Positions 33,196 through 42,740 of a stretch of DNA of 64,000 nucleotides are shown here, one piece after another. Location: NCBI GenBank assembly GCA_911728455.2, contig OU452230.1, forward strand, positions 1,166,300 to 1,230,299, in the 5' to 3' direction. The DNA comes from Marthasterias glacialis. Its lineage: Eukaryota > Echinodermata > Asteroidea > Forcipulatida > Asteriidae. Below the pieces are notes generated by a model. It worked only from the letters and a program-made list of their open reading frames with translations, was not told where the DNA came from and did not search any database. Both the position numbers and the translations under genes were made by a program. Every line of letters begins with the position of its first letter. The first letter of the stretch is position 1.

Positions 33196-33570
33196 CACGC
33201 TGGACTACCTCCGCAGCACCTGTAACGAAGGTAAAATTTTAGGGGGGGGGGGCACAAGGGGGGGGGGGCACTTTTGGCCAATTAAAACTGTAGTTTCCAT
33301 TTATATTTTTCCTAAACAAGCCCCCTTTTCAGCGCTCTTCTGACGTGTTCAGCATGTTCAGGTAAAACAAATGCATTCTGCATGTAAATAATTAAAAAAT
33401 ATAGTTTTAAAAACATTGAAATTACTACATGTACATAAAAGTTCATAAAATGTAACATTTTATTCTGGTAATTTTTTATCTCAAAAGTCTAGATTTTAAA
33501 TTGGGGGGCACCCAGGGGGAGGGGGGGGGGGGGGGGCACGGACATCAGTTGGAGGCTCCGTGGTGGAGGT
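33196..33570. mobile_element. TIR-like element with G runs
   Basis: The inverted segments CGCTGGACTACCTCCGC and GGAGGTAGTCCAGCG bound about 375 bp containing several G runs and GGGGGGCAC motifs. Likely non-autonomous; no target duplication was identified. Confidence 0.5.
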
Positions 33571-33892
33571 AGTCCAGCGTATGCCATGCATTATTGGCAC
33601 TATTTTATGGGGCTAGTACGTGTAGTAGTAAAGCTATTGTACAGTTAAAATTGTATAGTTAGCGTTGAAGTGTTATGTTACTGTTAGTATGGTGTATGTT
33701 ACTGTGTTGGTTACTTCATGGTTACTTGCAAGTGTGTTTACTTAAAGGTATTGGCCTCGGGCATTTTTGGGGGGTAAAAGAAAAATTATTGACTCAAGTT
33801 TGTCCAAAAGTAGAAATAAACATTCACTTGACCACTGAATTTATTATGAAATTAGCTTGTTTTATTGTTTATTGAAGATGGGAAATAATTTT

Positions 33893-34066
33893 ACAGGCCT
33901 GGAATGTATCTTTTGAGAATGGTCAAGGCATTTTCATTTTACAAAGGGCACTTCCATTGGCAAATCTTATTGTAAAGTCTGTGATGGGTAACTTTTGAAG
34001 GGGCACCAAGGCCAAAACCAGGGAAACAGAGGCCATGACCTCCGTGTAGTAACTCCAGGCCTGAAG
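33893..34066. repeat. AGGCCTG-family repeat at the LINS1 5' end
   Basis: Bounded by ACAGGCCTGG and CTCCAGGCCTG, with the GGGGCACCAAGGCC block. It ends about 60 bp upstream of the probable first LINS1 splice acceptor, so it is close to or within the 5' UTR intron. Confidence 0.5.
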
Positions 34067-34147
34067 TAAGTCTAAAAACAATGATGTACTTTCCCTTTAA
34101 CTGAAAAAGACTCCTTAATTCTTGACAGATTTGGAGGAGTACTAAAT

Positions 34148-34720
34148 ATGGCAAGATGTGAAATCGAAGAGCTCTACAGGAGGCTACAAGAAGACGCGTG
34201 TGTCTGTTATATGATTGATGAGGGAGGTCCTGCTCTGAGACATTTTTCTTCATTTGCCCTCTGGGTCCAAGCATTCTCTAAGGATGTGAATACAGATCTC
34301 CAAAGATGGACTCCCAAAGAAGAAAAGGAGGTAGATGCTGCGACTGAAATCAACAGATCTGAAGAGGATCAAGTCAAACAGGAGGAGGTTTCTTCTTGGC
34401 ACCACCTGGACACATCACACGCAAGATGCCTTCAAGAGAGAGGGTTGGCAGTTGATGAAACAGCAAGGCCAGCATCTCAAAGCTATGGACCAGATGTAGC
34501 ACCCTGTATCATCAGTCATCATACACAAAGTAAAGAACAAGTGGGAAATTCTCCCACAATCTTGCAAAGACAACGGGTTTCATCTTCATCTTCATCATCT
34601 CGAGACAGACTGCTCCTCTGTCTTACTGTTGGCAAGGAGTTGTTTGAGGCAGATGCTTCTTGTGAGGGGGTGTTTACCCTTCAGCAAGAGATGAACAACA
34701 AGGGTTTACTGGACGATGTG
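34148..34720 (+). CDS. LINS1: LINS1 exon 1: start and N-terminal region
   Basis: Encodes 191 residues from MARCEIEELYRRLQED to MNNKGLLDDV, with a Ser run and RLLLCLTVGKELFEADA. The donor is GTG|GTAATG, phase 0. The reading frame stays open past the donor, but a family match resumes only in exon 2. Confidence 0.88.
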
Positions 34721-37700
34721 GTAATGATCAATTTAAAGACAGTACTATCAATGTTGATTCATTTTCTTAAACACATGACTATTTAAACATCTGACAGAAC
34801 TCCAAGACTGAGCTGTTATTAGTTCAAAAGTTGGATTACAAAAAATCCTACAAATAGGTTTCTAATTTGATTATGATTCAACATGGTTAACATGGTCAGT
34901 ATATCCATCTGACTTTTAGATTTCTCATAGAAAACACAAATACTGTAACCCTACCTACTGGAAAACCCATATATGAATAACGAGTAAAGCCGTGTTCACA
35001 TTGGACTTTTTGGGGTAAACTAATCGAGCAAATGGTAACTTGAACATTTTAAGTCCAGTGCGAACAGCCCTGGAAATTTTTATCCAGGTAGCTTAAGCCA
35101 GTCCAATGGGTACTTTAACCGGCCACCTTCTGCCCAGGTAAACTAACCTGGTCAAACTAACCGAGCCAAAAAGTCCAGTGTGGACGCATCGTCCAGGTAA
35201 AACCAGCCAGTAAAATACCACATGGTTTATAGCTGGTTTATAGTTGGTCAATCGCGCGACACAGCTCTTAGTCCACGCTGACACCTCAGTTGGTTTGTTT
35301 TATCATTGTCTTAGATAGTTTACTCACGTCAAATAATCAAAGTCCGGACAACGGTAAGATTTACTGATTGAAAGTTACCCATGGTCTCGGTTATTTAATC
35401 CAATGCGAGTGTGGCTATAGTGTCTTTCTTTATACTCTCCTTACTAGAGACGAGAAACATGACAACATTTATGAATACCACATTAAAGAGAATTATGTAC
35501 TCTTTTGTTGGGCTATGTTTTCTGCCAGGCAGTTCATGAAATAGTGACTGCTTATTGTAGTGCAGCAGTGAGCGCTATGGACTGAGACAAGTGTTTAGTG
35601 CATTGTGACTTGTCAGGTGGTTATGGGTTAAAAGCATGCAAAGGAATGAAGACAACAAAACAGTTTCCAAACATGAAACTGAAGAAACCTTTTCTTTTCT
35701 TTGTTACAAGTGTAAACATTTATAGAGCACTGTATCCTGTTGTGTCTGTTTGTGTTCAGGGGTTACTAATGAAGTCCGATGATAGACTTGTTGCCTTTAT
35801 GGCATGCAAGATGATGACAGCTGTTCTTTTGTCATCTGAAAAGGTACATGGACTGGCTCCATTATGAATGATTTTAAGCAATTGTTGCTAAATTCTGTTC
35901 CAAGAAGAGTGCATGCCAATCAGACACGCTCCCCCTACAGTTTTCCACTGTCACCCCCAAATACCCCCATGAAAAAAAACAGTTCACGTAAAACATGGCC
36001 CCTGACTTCCCCCTCCCAACTGAAAAAGCAAGCCCCTCCCTGTGCCCTCCAGTGAAAAAACCCATGGCTACACTGCTGAAAGTACGGAAGGCACACATTG
36101 AAGTTTTTGTTTTTCGGATTTGAAATTGATCAAATTTCTTTCCGAAACACTGACTGGTACAAAACATTAGAAACTCAGTATAATAAACTTGCATTCTGTC
36201 AATGAAGTCCAACAAAACATTTATTCATTGAGGTAAACGTGAACTTTTTAAATTAAAATTTGTACAAGTTTTTGAGAAAGTTTTCTGAAAATTACAGGAT
36301 GTGCCACCAATGTTGAAGACGTGTATCAATGTTTCATGTGATTTTGTTTTTCTTCCAATACTCTAGGAGATAGTCACAACAGTCTTGAAGGGTCATCTTC
36401 TTCAGTGCCTTGCGACCATCAACACTTGTAACCAAAGTACCTGCCTGGTCGAACAAGCTAATCCAGATGATTCAAACAAAATAAACCAACATGGTCAGAC
36501 TCCAGAGGTCAATCAGGGTCAGGTTGAATCATGTCAGGCCAACTCAGGTCAGGTTAACCCATTTCAAGTTGACCCCGGTCAAGTAAATACTCCTACCCAT
36601 ACTGACCCATTGCTAAATATAAACCGGGGTCATTACATTCCTGATCAGGTGAAATCAAGTCAAGTAAAGCCAGATCAGGATCTGAATTTAATTCAGGTCA
36701 ATCCTGGTCAAGTCAACCATGCAGTCTTCACATTCAACCTTTTAAGGCTCCTCATAAAAAGGTTTTGTACGGACAGCCCTCATCGGAAGGTATCCCGTCG
36801 TAGCAAAAGATGCAAAAGACGAGTAACACCTCTGACAGGTCCCAAGTTTGTGGACGAACAAGGTAAATATAATGACCCCTAATTCCATTATTAAAATTTG
36901 TGTTTTAAAATGCTAGTGAAATCCTCTCATTTTCCAAAAGATTTATGGCTGATTTGGTGATTATTATATTTTATGACATTGATTTTTCCAGGTTTCCAGG
37001 CAGAAGTGTTACATATCCTCTACATGCTTCTTCCAGACGTCGTCCGAGCATTTATACCAGCCGTTACAGCAAGGGACCGACGTTTATTGACTGGTGGTTA
37101 CAGCGACAACAAAACCACTTTACTTGTTTTGGCATCGTTCCTTGATCTTACTCATGCATTGTTCAAAGGGGAACATGTTGTGCCACAGTGGCATAACTTT
37201 ACTTTCAAGATACTCCCGCATCTAGTTGACCTTCTCAAGAAATATTACAATGATGTCATCATCTTGAAGAAACTACTGGATATCCTCACTGTAAGCATGA
37301 GCCAATCGGCTGCAGGAAAAACAAAATCCATCCAGTCACAGCCTAGTGTAACCAATCTCGACACATCACGTGGTGAAAATTTACTCACCATAGCAACATC
37401 ATTTGTCGATATTGTAAAAGACGGCATTTTAGATGACATTCCCTACAGGAGTGGACCAGTTGGTTTTGGAGGCGGAGATTTTTACTCCTCATCAGGTGAT
37501 GATGTCATAGAGGGTACAGAGCATGGGGACCGGACATTGCTAAGGAAACTCTGCCGAGTGACTCTGTCTTCCTTGAAGATTCTTGTAGCCCATAAGTATC
37601 AACCCTCAGAGATGATCCTTAATGAAGCAGGTATGTATAATCGGTAATTCAAAGAGCCAGAAAAGACGGCAAGGGAAGATATAGGTGTACTGTGAGGCAT

Positions 37701-39390
37701 CTTGTCTGAAAAGTAGAGATACTTGTTTGGCATTGTGTGAGCTTTAAATGTAGTTCAAAGGGGGCTTGAGTGGTACAAAGAAAGAAATGCGTCTTGTTAT
37801 TGTGGTCAAGATCTGGACGTCAGAGACAAAGACAGGGGCCAATTTCACAAAGAGCTAAGATTGATCTTAGCTGTGTATCAATCTTAATTACTAAGCAAAG
37901 TGTGATGTCACAATACAAGTTACTATGGTGATATTGATAACTAATCTTAAGATGAATCTTGGTCCTTTGTGAAATCGAGCCCAGCTGAAGTCCTTTATGT
38001 GAAAATGACATACTGTACATGTAATACAAGGCAGAGGTAGATTGGATGTTTGAAAAGGTTTGGTGTTATGAAATTCCCTTTTTGTTTTTCCAAGCACTTT
38101 TATACAAACATGACAAAAGATACTTTATCACTCAACAGTTAGACCTAGGACTGATATTAACTGCTTTTGAGAGAAGTTCTCTAGTGCTGTCTTTCTGAGT
38201 TAATTCAATATTATGGCTAGAATTCAGTACTTTCATAAAACTTCCCAAAAAATGGGGGCTCCCTGGGCCCAAAATTTTGAGAATGAGACACCAAGCTTTC
38301 CACATGTATTACGACTACTTTGTATGATTGATGTTTAACAAGATTGTGCTGATGGTATTTTTCTATACATGTAGGTTATTTTCCCCCTTTTAAAATGGCC
38401 ATGAAAAGACTTTCCTTGTAATATATTATAATGAGCTTCAATTAATAAATCTTTTCAGATGTCAGCAAGTGCTTCCAGACCTTGTCGATGTACATCTGTG
38501 GCAAGCTTCACCTGCCACTCACAGCAAAGCCTCCAATCTGGATCTTCAAGCTCTTTGCTGACCAGGATGACTGTCTTATTGGGGTCATGCTCTGTGTATT
38601 GAACATCCATTGGTCCCTCAATCTCCTCCAACCTCTGTACTCTTTCTTCAAGGATCAACTCAATCCTCATAAGATCTTCCTCGGATTCTTGGAGACGGTG
38701 GCATATGATCCGAGCGTGCTGTTGGATTTGCTGATATCATCCGAGACCCCGTTTCTGGAGTATTTAGTGCAGTATCTCCACACGGTCATCAGAGACTGGG
38801 AAGCATTTTGCCACTCGCACCAGGAGGTAGGATCTGTCGGCTCGGTATTACACTCGGAGCAAGTCACCTTGGATGAAAATGATGACGAGGCAAGTGATGA
38901 TGAATCAGTCACAGATAACTTGAGTGTTTGCACGAGTAAGGTATGGGGGAGGAATGATAGTTGTAACAGTGGACATGGGAGCTGCACAGATTGTGAACGG
39001 GGGAGTTCACCGCTACCTAAACGAAGGAAAAAGGATATTCAAAGAACGGTCAATTATGTAGAGTCATGTCCTCAAAACACATTCCTTACAGCCCCTACTA
39101 TGCTGGATCCGTCTTCAGATAACCGTTTGTCGTCACCTACCAACACAAATATCAGCAAAACAAGCGATGCTCAGGATCAACTCAACAAGGGAATCTCAAT
39201 GGATGTCAAAGTCTTCAATCAAGAACTTAAAGGAGCACCTTCACAATCTCTTGAAGACGTGATGACCACGCTAATCAGGTTACGCTTCTTGATTGAGAGG
39301 ATTAGCGGCCGTGATTTGTTCCCGTACCCCATTGCGCCATTGTTGCGACTACTGGAGCGAGTTGAGGACATGTATGATGATGTGGGTTAA
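34148..39390 (+). CDS. LINS1: LINS1 (protein Lines homolog), 5 coding exons
   Basis: Ortholog of human LINS1 and Drosophila lines, a nuclear/cytoplasmic regulator of Wingless-Wnt output and of epithelial patterning; human LINS1 mutations cause intellectual disability. Exons: 34148-34720, 35760-35843, 36367-36862, 36992-37630, 38459-39390; all introns are GT-AG and phases close (2724 nt, 907 aa). The N-terminus MARCEIEELYRRL resembles human CEVLEELYKKV. The C-terminal exon carries the family signature VLLDLLISSETPFLEYLVQY, followed by a DWEAF motif, and ends RDLFPYPIAPLLRLLERVED. There are no catalytic motifs; the protein is mostly helical. It is oddly rich in QVNPGQV-type repeats in exon 3 and has an acidic serine-rich insert in exon 5. 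A 5' UTR exon probably begins at 34129 (CTTGACAG acceptor). Confidence 0.93.
34988..35188. repeat. MITE-like inverted repeat in LINS1 intron 1
   Basis: The ends GTGTTCACATTGGACTTTTT and AAAAAGTCCAGTGTGGACGC are inverted, and GTAAACTAA/TTAGTTTACC-type segments recur inside. Non-coding. Confidence 0.6.
35760..35843 (+). CDS. LINS1: LINS1 exon 2 (84 nt)
   Basis: Encodes GLLMKSDDRLVAFMACKMMT followed by AVLLSSEK, comparable to the human segment FQNSDKLLSHMAAQCLALLL. TTCAG acceptor and AAG|GTACAT donor; phase 0 on both sides. Confidence 0.85.
35915..36080. repeat. Fragment of CAGTGGCGTAGCCATGG-type element
   Basis: C-rich sequence (CACCCCCAAATACCCCCATG, CCCCTCCCTGTGCCCTCCAG) ending CCATGGCTACACTGCTG. 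It resembles the element at 19114-19325 in the opposite orientation. It lies in LINS1 intron 2. Confidence 0.5.
36367..36862 (+). CDS. LINS1: LINS1 exon 3 with QV-rich repeat insert
   Basis: Starts EIVTTVLKGHLLQCLATI and ends with a basic stretch and GPKFVDEQ. Between them about 75 residues (roughly 262-336) are repeats such as GQVNPFQVDPGQVN, encoded by DNA repeats of the CAGGTCAGGTTAACCC type. No such insert is known to me in vertebrate LINS1. Confidence 0.88.
36992..37630 (+). CDS. LINS1: LINS1 exon 4
   Basis: Encodes FQAEVLHILYMLLPDVVRAF, LLVLASFLDLTHALF, FTFKILPHLVDLLKKYYNDV and LRKLCRVTLSSLKILVAHKY. It is an amphipathic, HEAT-like helical stretch. Acceptor after TTTTCCAG; donor GCAG|GTATGT. 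Confidence 0.9.
37835..37982. mobile_element. MITE-3-like palindrome in LINS1 intron 4
   Basis: Ends GGGGCCAATTTCACAAAG and CTTTGTGAAATCGAGCCC are inverted; the interior is self-complementary around AAGATTGATCTTAG and CTAATCTTAAGATGAATCTT. A diverged relative of 24763-24889. Confidence 0.7.
38459..39390 (+). CDS. LINS1: LINS1 exon 5: conserved C-terminal domain
   Basis: Contains FADQDDCLIGVMLCVLNIHW, DPSVLLDLLISSETPFLEYL and VIRDWEAF, clear counterparts of the human Lines C-terminal domain. An acidic stretch (DENDDEASDDESVTD) and a basic RRKK patch follow. Stop TAA is at 39388-39390. Confidence 0.93.
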
Positions 39391-39409
39391 TGAGTCATAC
39401 AATAACACA

Positions 39410-39415
39410 AATAAA
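39410..39415 (+). terminator. Candidate LINS1 poly(A) signal
   Basis: AATAAA lies 20 nt after the LINS1 stop codon. If used, the 3' UTR would be unusually short; a more distal site is possible. Confidence 0.3.
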
Positions 39416-40299
39416 ATGTGTACAGCACAATTAAAGGCAAAGTATACCTTTGGTTTTTGGAACCGTACGTTTGCCTTAATGCTATATAATTGTAGATATA
39501 TACCATAAAACTAACCTGTGTAAATTTCATTTCAAAAGGTGACAGCGTTTTTTAGATATCGCCAAAAAATCTGGAGCGGTTGCGTTCACGCAGAAGAAGT
39601 ATCCGTCATTGGAATACACATTCTGAGAAGCGTTACGGCCATAACGCTTCTCAGATTCAAGTTTTTGGGGGATAAAAAGTGATATATTTTTCCATAACTG
39701 CAGTACTTCGAAATGAAACGTTTCTCAAAATGCAGTATACTATCCAAAGCTGCTGTACTCCTTACCAAGTAAGTTTTTATTGCCCAAAATTTTCAGAGTC
39801 ATTACCGAACGTATGCAATGCCTTTAAAGATACAGGCTCGTCGGAAAATAATAGCCGTCAGGTGTCTCTCGCAGGGAGAAAGGCGACTTGTTTCACAGTG
39901 TATGTGTGTTCATGAACATGTATGATCTTTCGTGCCACGAAAACGGCTGTCGCCGTCGGGTAATGTTGACGAGCCTGTGTCTTAAGTTACTACAAACTGC
40001 ATGGCATGGACAGTTGAAATAATGAACAAACAAAACAAATAAAAATGACTATTTGAACAATGGCTTACACACAGACGGGTATGCATCTGCATTTATTTCT
40101 TAAAATATTTTAGAAAAAAACCAATGGGTATTATTACTATTGAAGTACAAGGTCAATGGAGAAAGTTCTTTCACTTGGTTACAATGACAATTTAGTTTAA
40201 AGCATACCAACATTAAACCCAGCAGATATTCCACAGTTTTCAGTATACATGCATCGAGACCTGATCTGGACTATTAAGTAGTCTTTCTTTGCAGGTGTA

Positions 40300-40515
40300 T
40301 TATGGCCTTTCCTAGTGGGCAAAGTTATGTATTGAACCTATTCACCTGACGTCGTCACCCATGATAAATCTTGCACCATTTTGGGAGTTAGATTCCTTGT
40401 GTGTTTCTGTGCGGCGTGAATTTTAGGCGATGTGTGCACAGTTACAATGTAGATGGGAGCCACATCTTCATGTTCAATTTGACTCCCAAAATGGCAGACC
40501 ATGGGCAGACAGTAG
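40300..40515 (-). repeat. Uninterrupted copy of the CCATTTTGGGAGTC repeat
   Basis: On the minus strand it aligns with 1600-1676 joined directly to 1995-2110 (landmarks CCATTTTGGGAGTCAAATT, CGCCTAAAATTCACGCC, ACTCCCAAAATGGTGC). It is the empty-site counterpart of the element at 1677-1994. Confidence 0.7.
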
Positions 40516-40733
40516 CTGCGTGTAACAGAGGGTAACAAATGTGTACACTTTGTATCATCCAAACAAATCAAGTACTGCAAAAAAATATAGAAAAATAAAA
40601 CCCCAAAACAAAGCACATTGAACATGATTTTAGATCTGCCCAATCATTTCCCGACATAAAATTAAAAAAAATTGCAAATTACTATCTCCACAAAATGTAC
40701 AGTTACAATTTCTTCCACAGACATGATAGACCC

Positions 40734-41037
40734 CTGGGGTGGATTTCACAAAACTAGTCCCAACTTAGGACTAGTCCCAACTTAGGAGTAGTCTCAACTT
40801 AGGACTAGTCCCAACTTAGGACTAGTCCCAACTTAGGACTAGTCCCAACTTCGGACTAGTCCCAACTTAGGACTAGTCCTAACTTGGGACTAGTCCCAAC
40901 TTAGGAACTAGTCCCAACTTAGGACTAGTCCCAATTTAGGACTAGTCCTAACTTAGGACTAGTCCTGTAAGTTAGGACTAGTTACTCATCCTAACTCGAG
41001 ACAAGACTAGTCCTAGTGCTTTGTGAAATCCACCCCT
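40734..41037. mobile_element. MITE-3 copy expanded into a 15-bp satellite
   Basis: The same ends as 24763-24889 (GGGGTGGATTTCACAAA and TTTGTGAAATCCACCCC), but the interior contains about a dozen tandem units of CCCAACTTAGGACTAGT. The right half retains the ordinary interior (ATCCTAACTCGAG, CTAGTCCTAGTGC). The expansion is therefore internal to one arm. Confidence 0.85.
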
Positions 41038-41679
41038 GCTTACATTTTGTGTGCCCTGCCCCCTAACCCTGGATGTCATGATTTACATGGACTTTGAATT
41101 GTGATTGATATTTCAAATTCAGACTTTACTAATACAGCAAACTGTTACTCCTAAGAGTTGCATACCCTTCTAACTCTCTTTCTTGACTGCTTCTTGACAA
41201 ACACAATTTAAATTGTGATAAAATCCACTTAATCCAATAATGTGGACAGGTCACCAAACTGGATAAAGCCTGACACCTTTTTTCCTTACAATTAAATGAA
41301 GCTTTACAATTTTCAACTTAACAAGATGTTATAAGCAGTTGACAGAATTAAAAATTGTTAAAAAACAAACTTAAATGTAGCGTTACTCTTTTAATTTGTC
41401 AATAAGTACAAGTTCAGGACTGACAAAAAGGTCTGTTGTTTGACCAGTTTGTCGCAAGTGCAAATGGTTATTGCGAGTTTTCTACCATGCAAACAATCGG
41501 TTATAAAAGTCAGCCATATGGACCTTGTGCATTGACGTCATCACGCAGCCAATGATAAAACAACGGAAAACGCACATCTTGTATGCGCGGAGCACAGGAT
41601 GAGCCAATGAGCAACCTCCTTTTGACCTCTAGCCGAGGGCCCCCTACTTACATGACGTCATGTTCATAACGTCTTATGT

Positions 41680-41775
41680 AGGCCTGATACTTCACAGAGG
41701 AAATGGAGGCAATTGCCTCCGTGCCCCTGGTCATTGCCTTGGTGCCCCTTGAAAACTTCCTTGCCCTTACAACAA
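41680..41775. repeat. AGGCCTG-family repeat, fragment
   Basis: Contains TAGGCCTGATACTTCACAGA and GAGGCAATTGCCTCCGTGCC, matching the inverse of 11698-11877. Confidence 0.5.
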
Positions 41776-42164
41776 CAAAGTATCAGATCTGGTCTAAATC
41801 AAATTTAAAGATTTGATCTTGTCATGTTGGAATTCTTACTAACTTACACCATCCTTTGGGTCAAAGTTTTGCTTTTTCTTGGCAATTTTGCCTGCATAAT
41901 TAAAAGCTCCATGAAATGTTTCATTACTGTCGACTTAGTAGTGCTTTGATAAAAAAAACCTTAGAACCAGCCACGACCCATCAAAATCCAGTGGGAGACT
42001 TTGGAACGATAGGTGGCAGCAGACTTACTGGGTAAATTGTCACTGTTTACGCAGTTATGAGCAAGCGCACATTTCTGAGAACAATGGATATAGATATCTG
42101 GTCAGTCTCCTGCCATCTAGCATCCTCAGAAGTCTCCCATTGCAAGATTTGTTTGATTCTGTTT

Positions 42165-42463
42165 CACTGAGGAACAGCACTAGTAAACTGATCATGCTTT
42201 ACATGGGTACAGACATACCACCATAATCAGAGTCCAATAGTTTGGGTGTTGAGTTACTGAATGGTGTTGGACTGAGGAACAGCACTAGTAAACTGATCAT
42301 GCTTTACATGGGATCAGGCATACCACCTTAATCAGAGTCCAACAGTTTGGGTGTTGAGTTACTGAATGGTGTCGGACTGAGGACTGCACTAGTAAACTGA
42401 TTATGCTTTACATGGGATCAGGCATACCACCATAATCAGAGTCCAACAGTTTGGGTGTCCAAC
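42165..42463. repeat. 105-bp tandem repeat, three copies
   Basis: Units start at 42165, 42271 and 42376, each ACTGAGGAACAGCACTAGTA or a close variant through AGTCCAACAGTTTGGGTGT. It is located within 450 bp of the CACTIN stop, so it may be transcribed in the 3' UTR. Confidence 0.85.
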
Positions 42464-42614
42464 ATATGGCAGTGGATTTTGTTCCGAGGTAGGAAGGATC
42501 CTAGTAAATAACCATAGTGGGTGAGCTCTGCTGGGCATGCTACTAGTAGTTGGAGGCTGTTGGTGTTGAGCCCGTCAGATCCTCGAACCATCGGGAAGGT
42601 TCTTTATGAAATGG

Positions 42615-42740
42615 TTATCTACGGTAGCGATAGCGTTTGAAGCGGAACCACAGCTGAAATATACTGTTGTTGAATTGACATCGGAAACCATGACGATGCG
42701 AATACTCCCACTCACGATTGACGATCTTGAAGGCAATGTC
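42615..42740 (-). CDS. CACTIN: CACTIN exon 18: C-terminus
   Basis: Encodes DIAFKIVNREWEYSHRHGFR, then CQFNNSIFQLWFRFKRYRYR and a final R before TAA. It is the near-invariant C-terminus of the family. Confidence 0.96.
   Translation of the reverse strand, partial: DIAFKIVNREWEYSHRHGFRCQFNNSIFQLWFRFKRYRYRR

Larger units (their letters stand above)
28013..34128. other. Divergent intergenic region between OTUD7 and LINS1
   Basis: Must contain both promoters and any non-coding first exons. No open frame is convincing. It holds G-run TIR elements at 30980-31215 and 33196-33570, a repeat fragment at 31790-31885, the small palindrome at 32877-32966 and a repeat at 33893-34066. 28300-30900 is AT-rich with a long poly-G run near 29371 and nothing else I recognise. 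Confidence 0.7.
39391..42614. other. Convergent intergenic region LINS1-CACTIN
   Basis: Holds the 3' UTRs of both genes and repeats at 40300-40515, 40734-41037, 41680-41775 and 42165-42463. No open frame is convincing. A short inverted pair around AAGCGTTACGGC lies near 39630. The rest shows nothing I can name. Confidence 0.7.

Noticed and set aside
34721-34786. Read-through of LINS1 exon 1 to the downstream TAA as the real end
   Set aside because: The phase-0 GTAATG donor joins exactly to exon 2, and family similarity continues in exons 2-5, so the extension is intronic.
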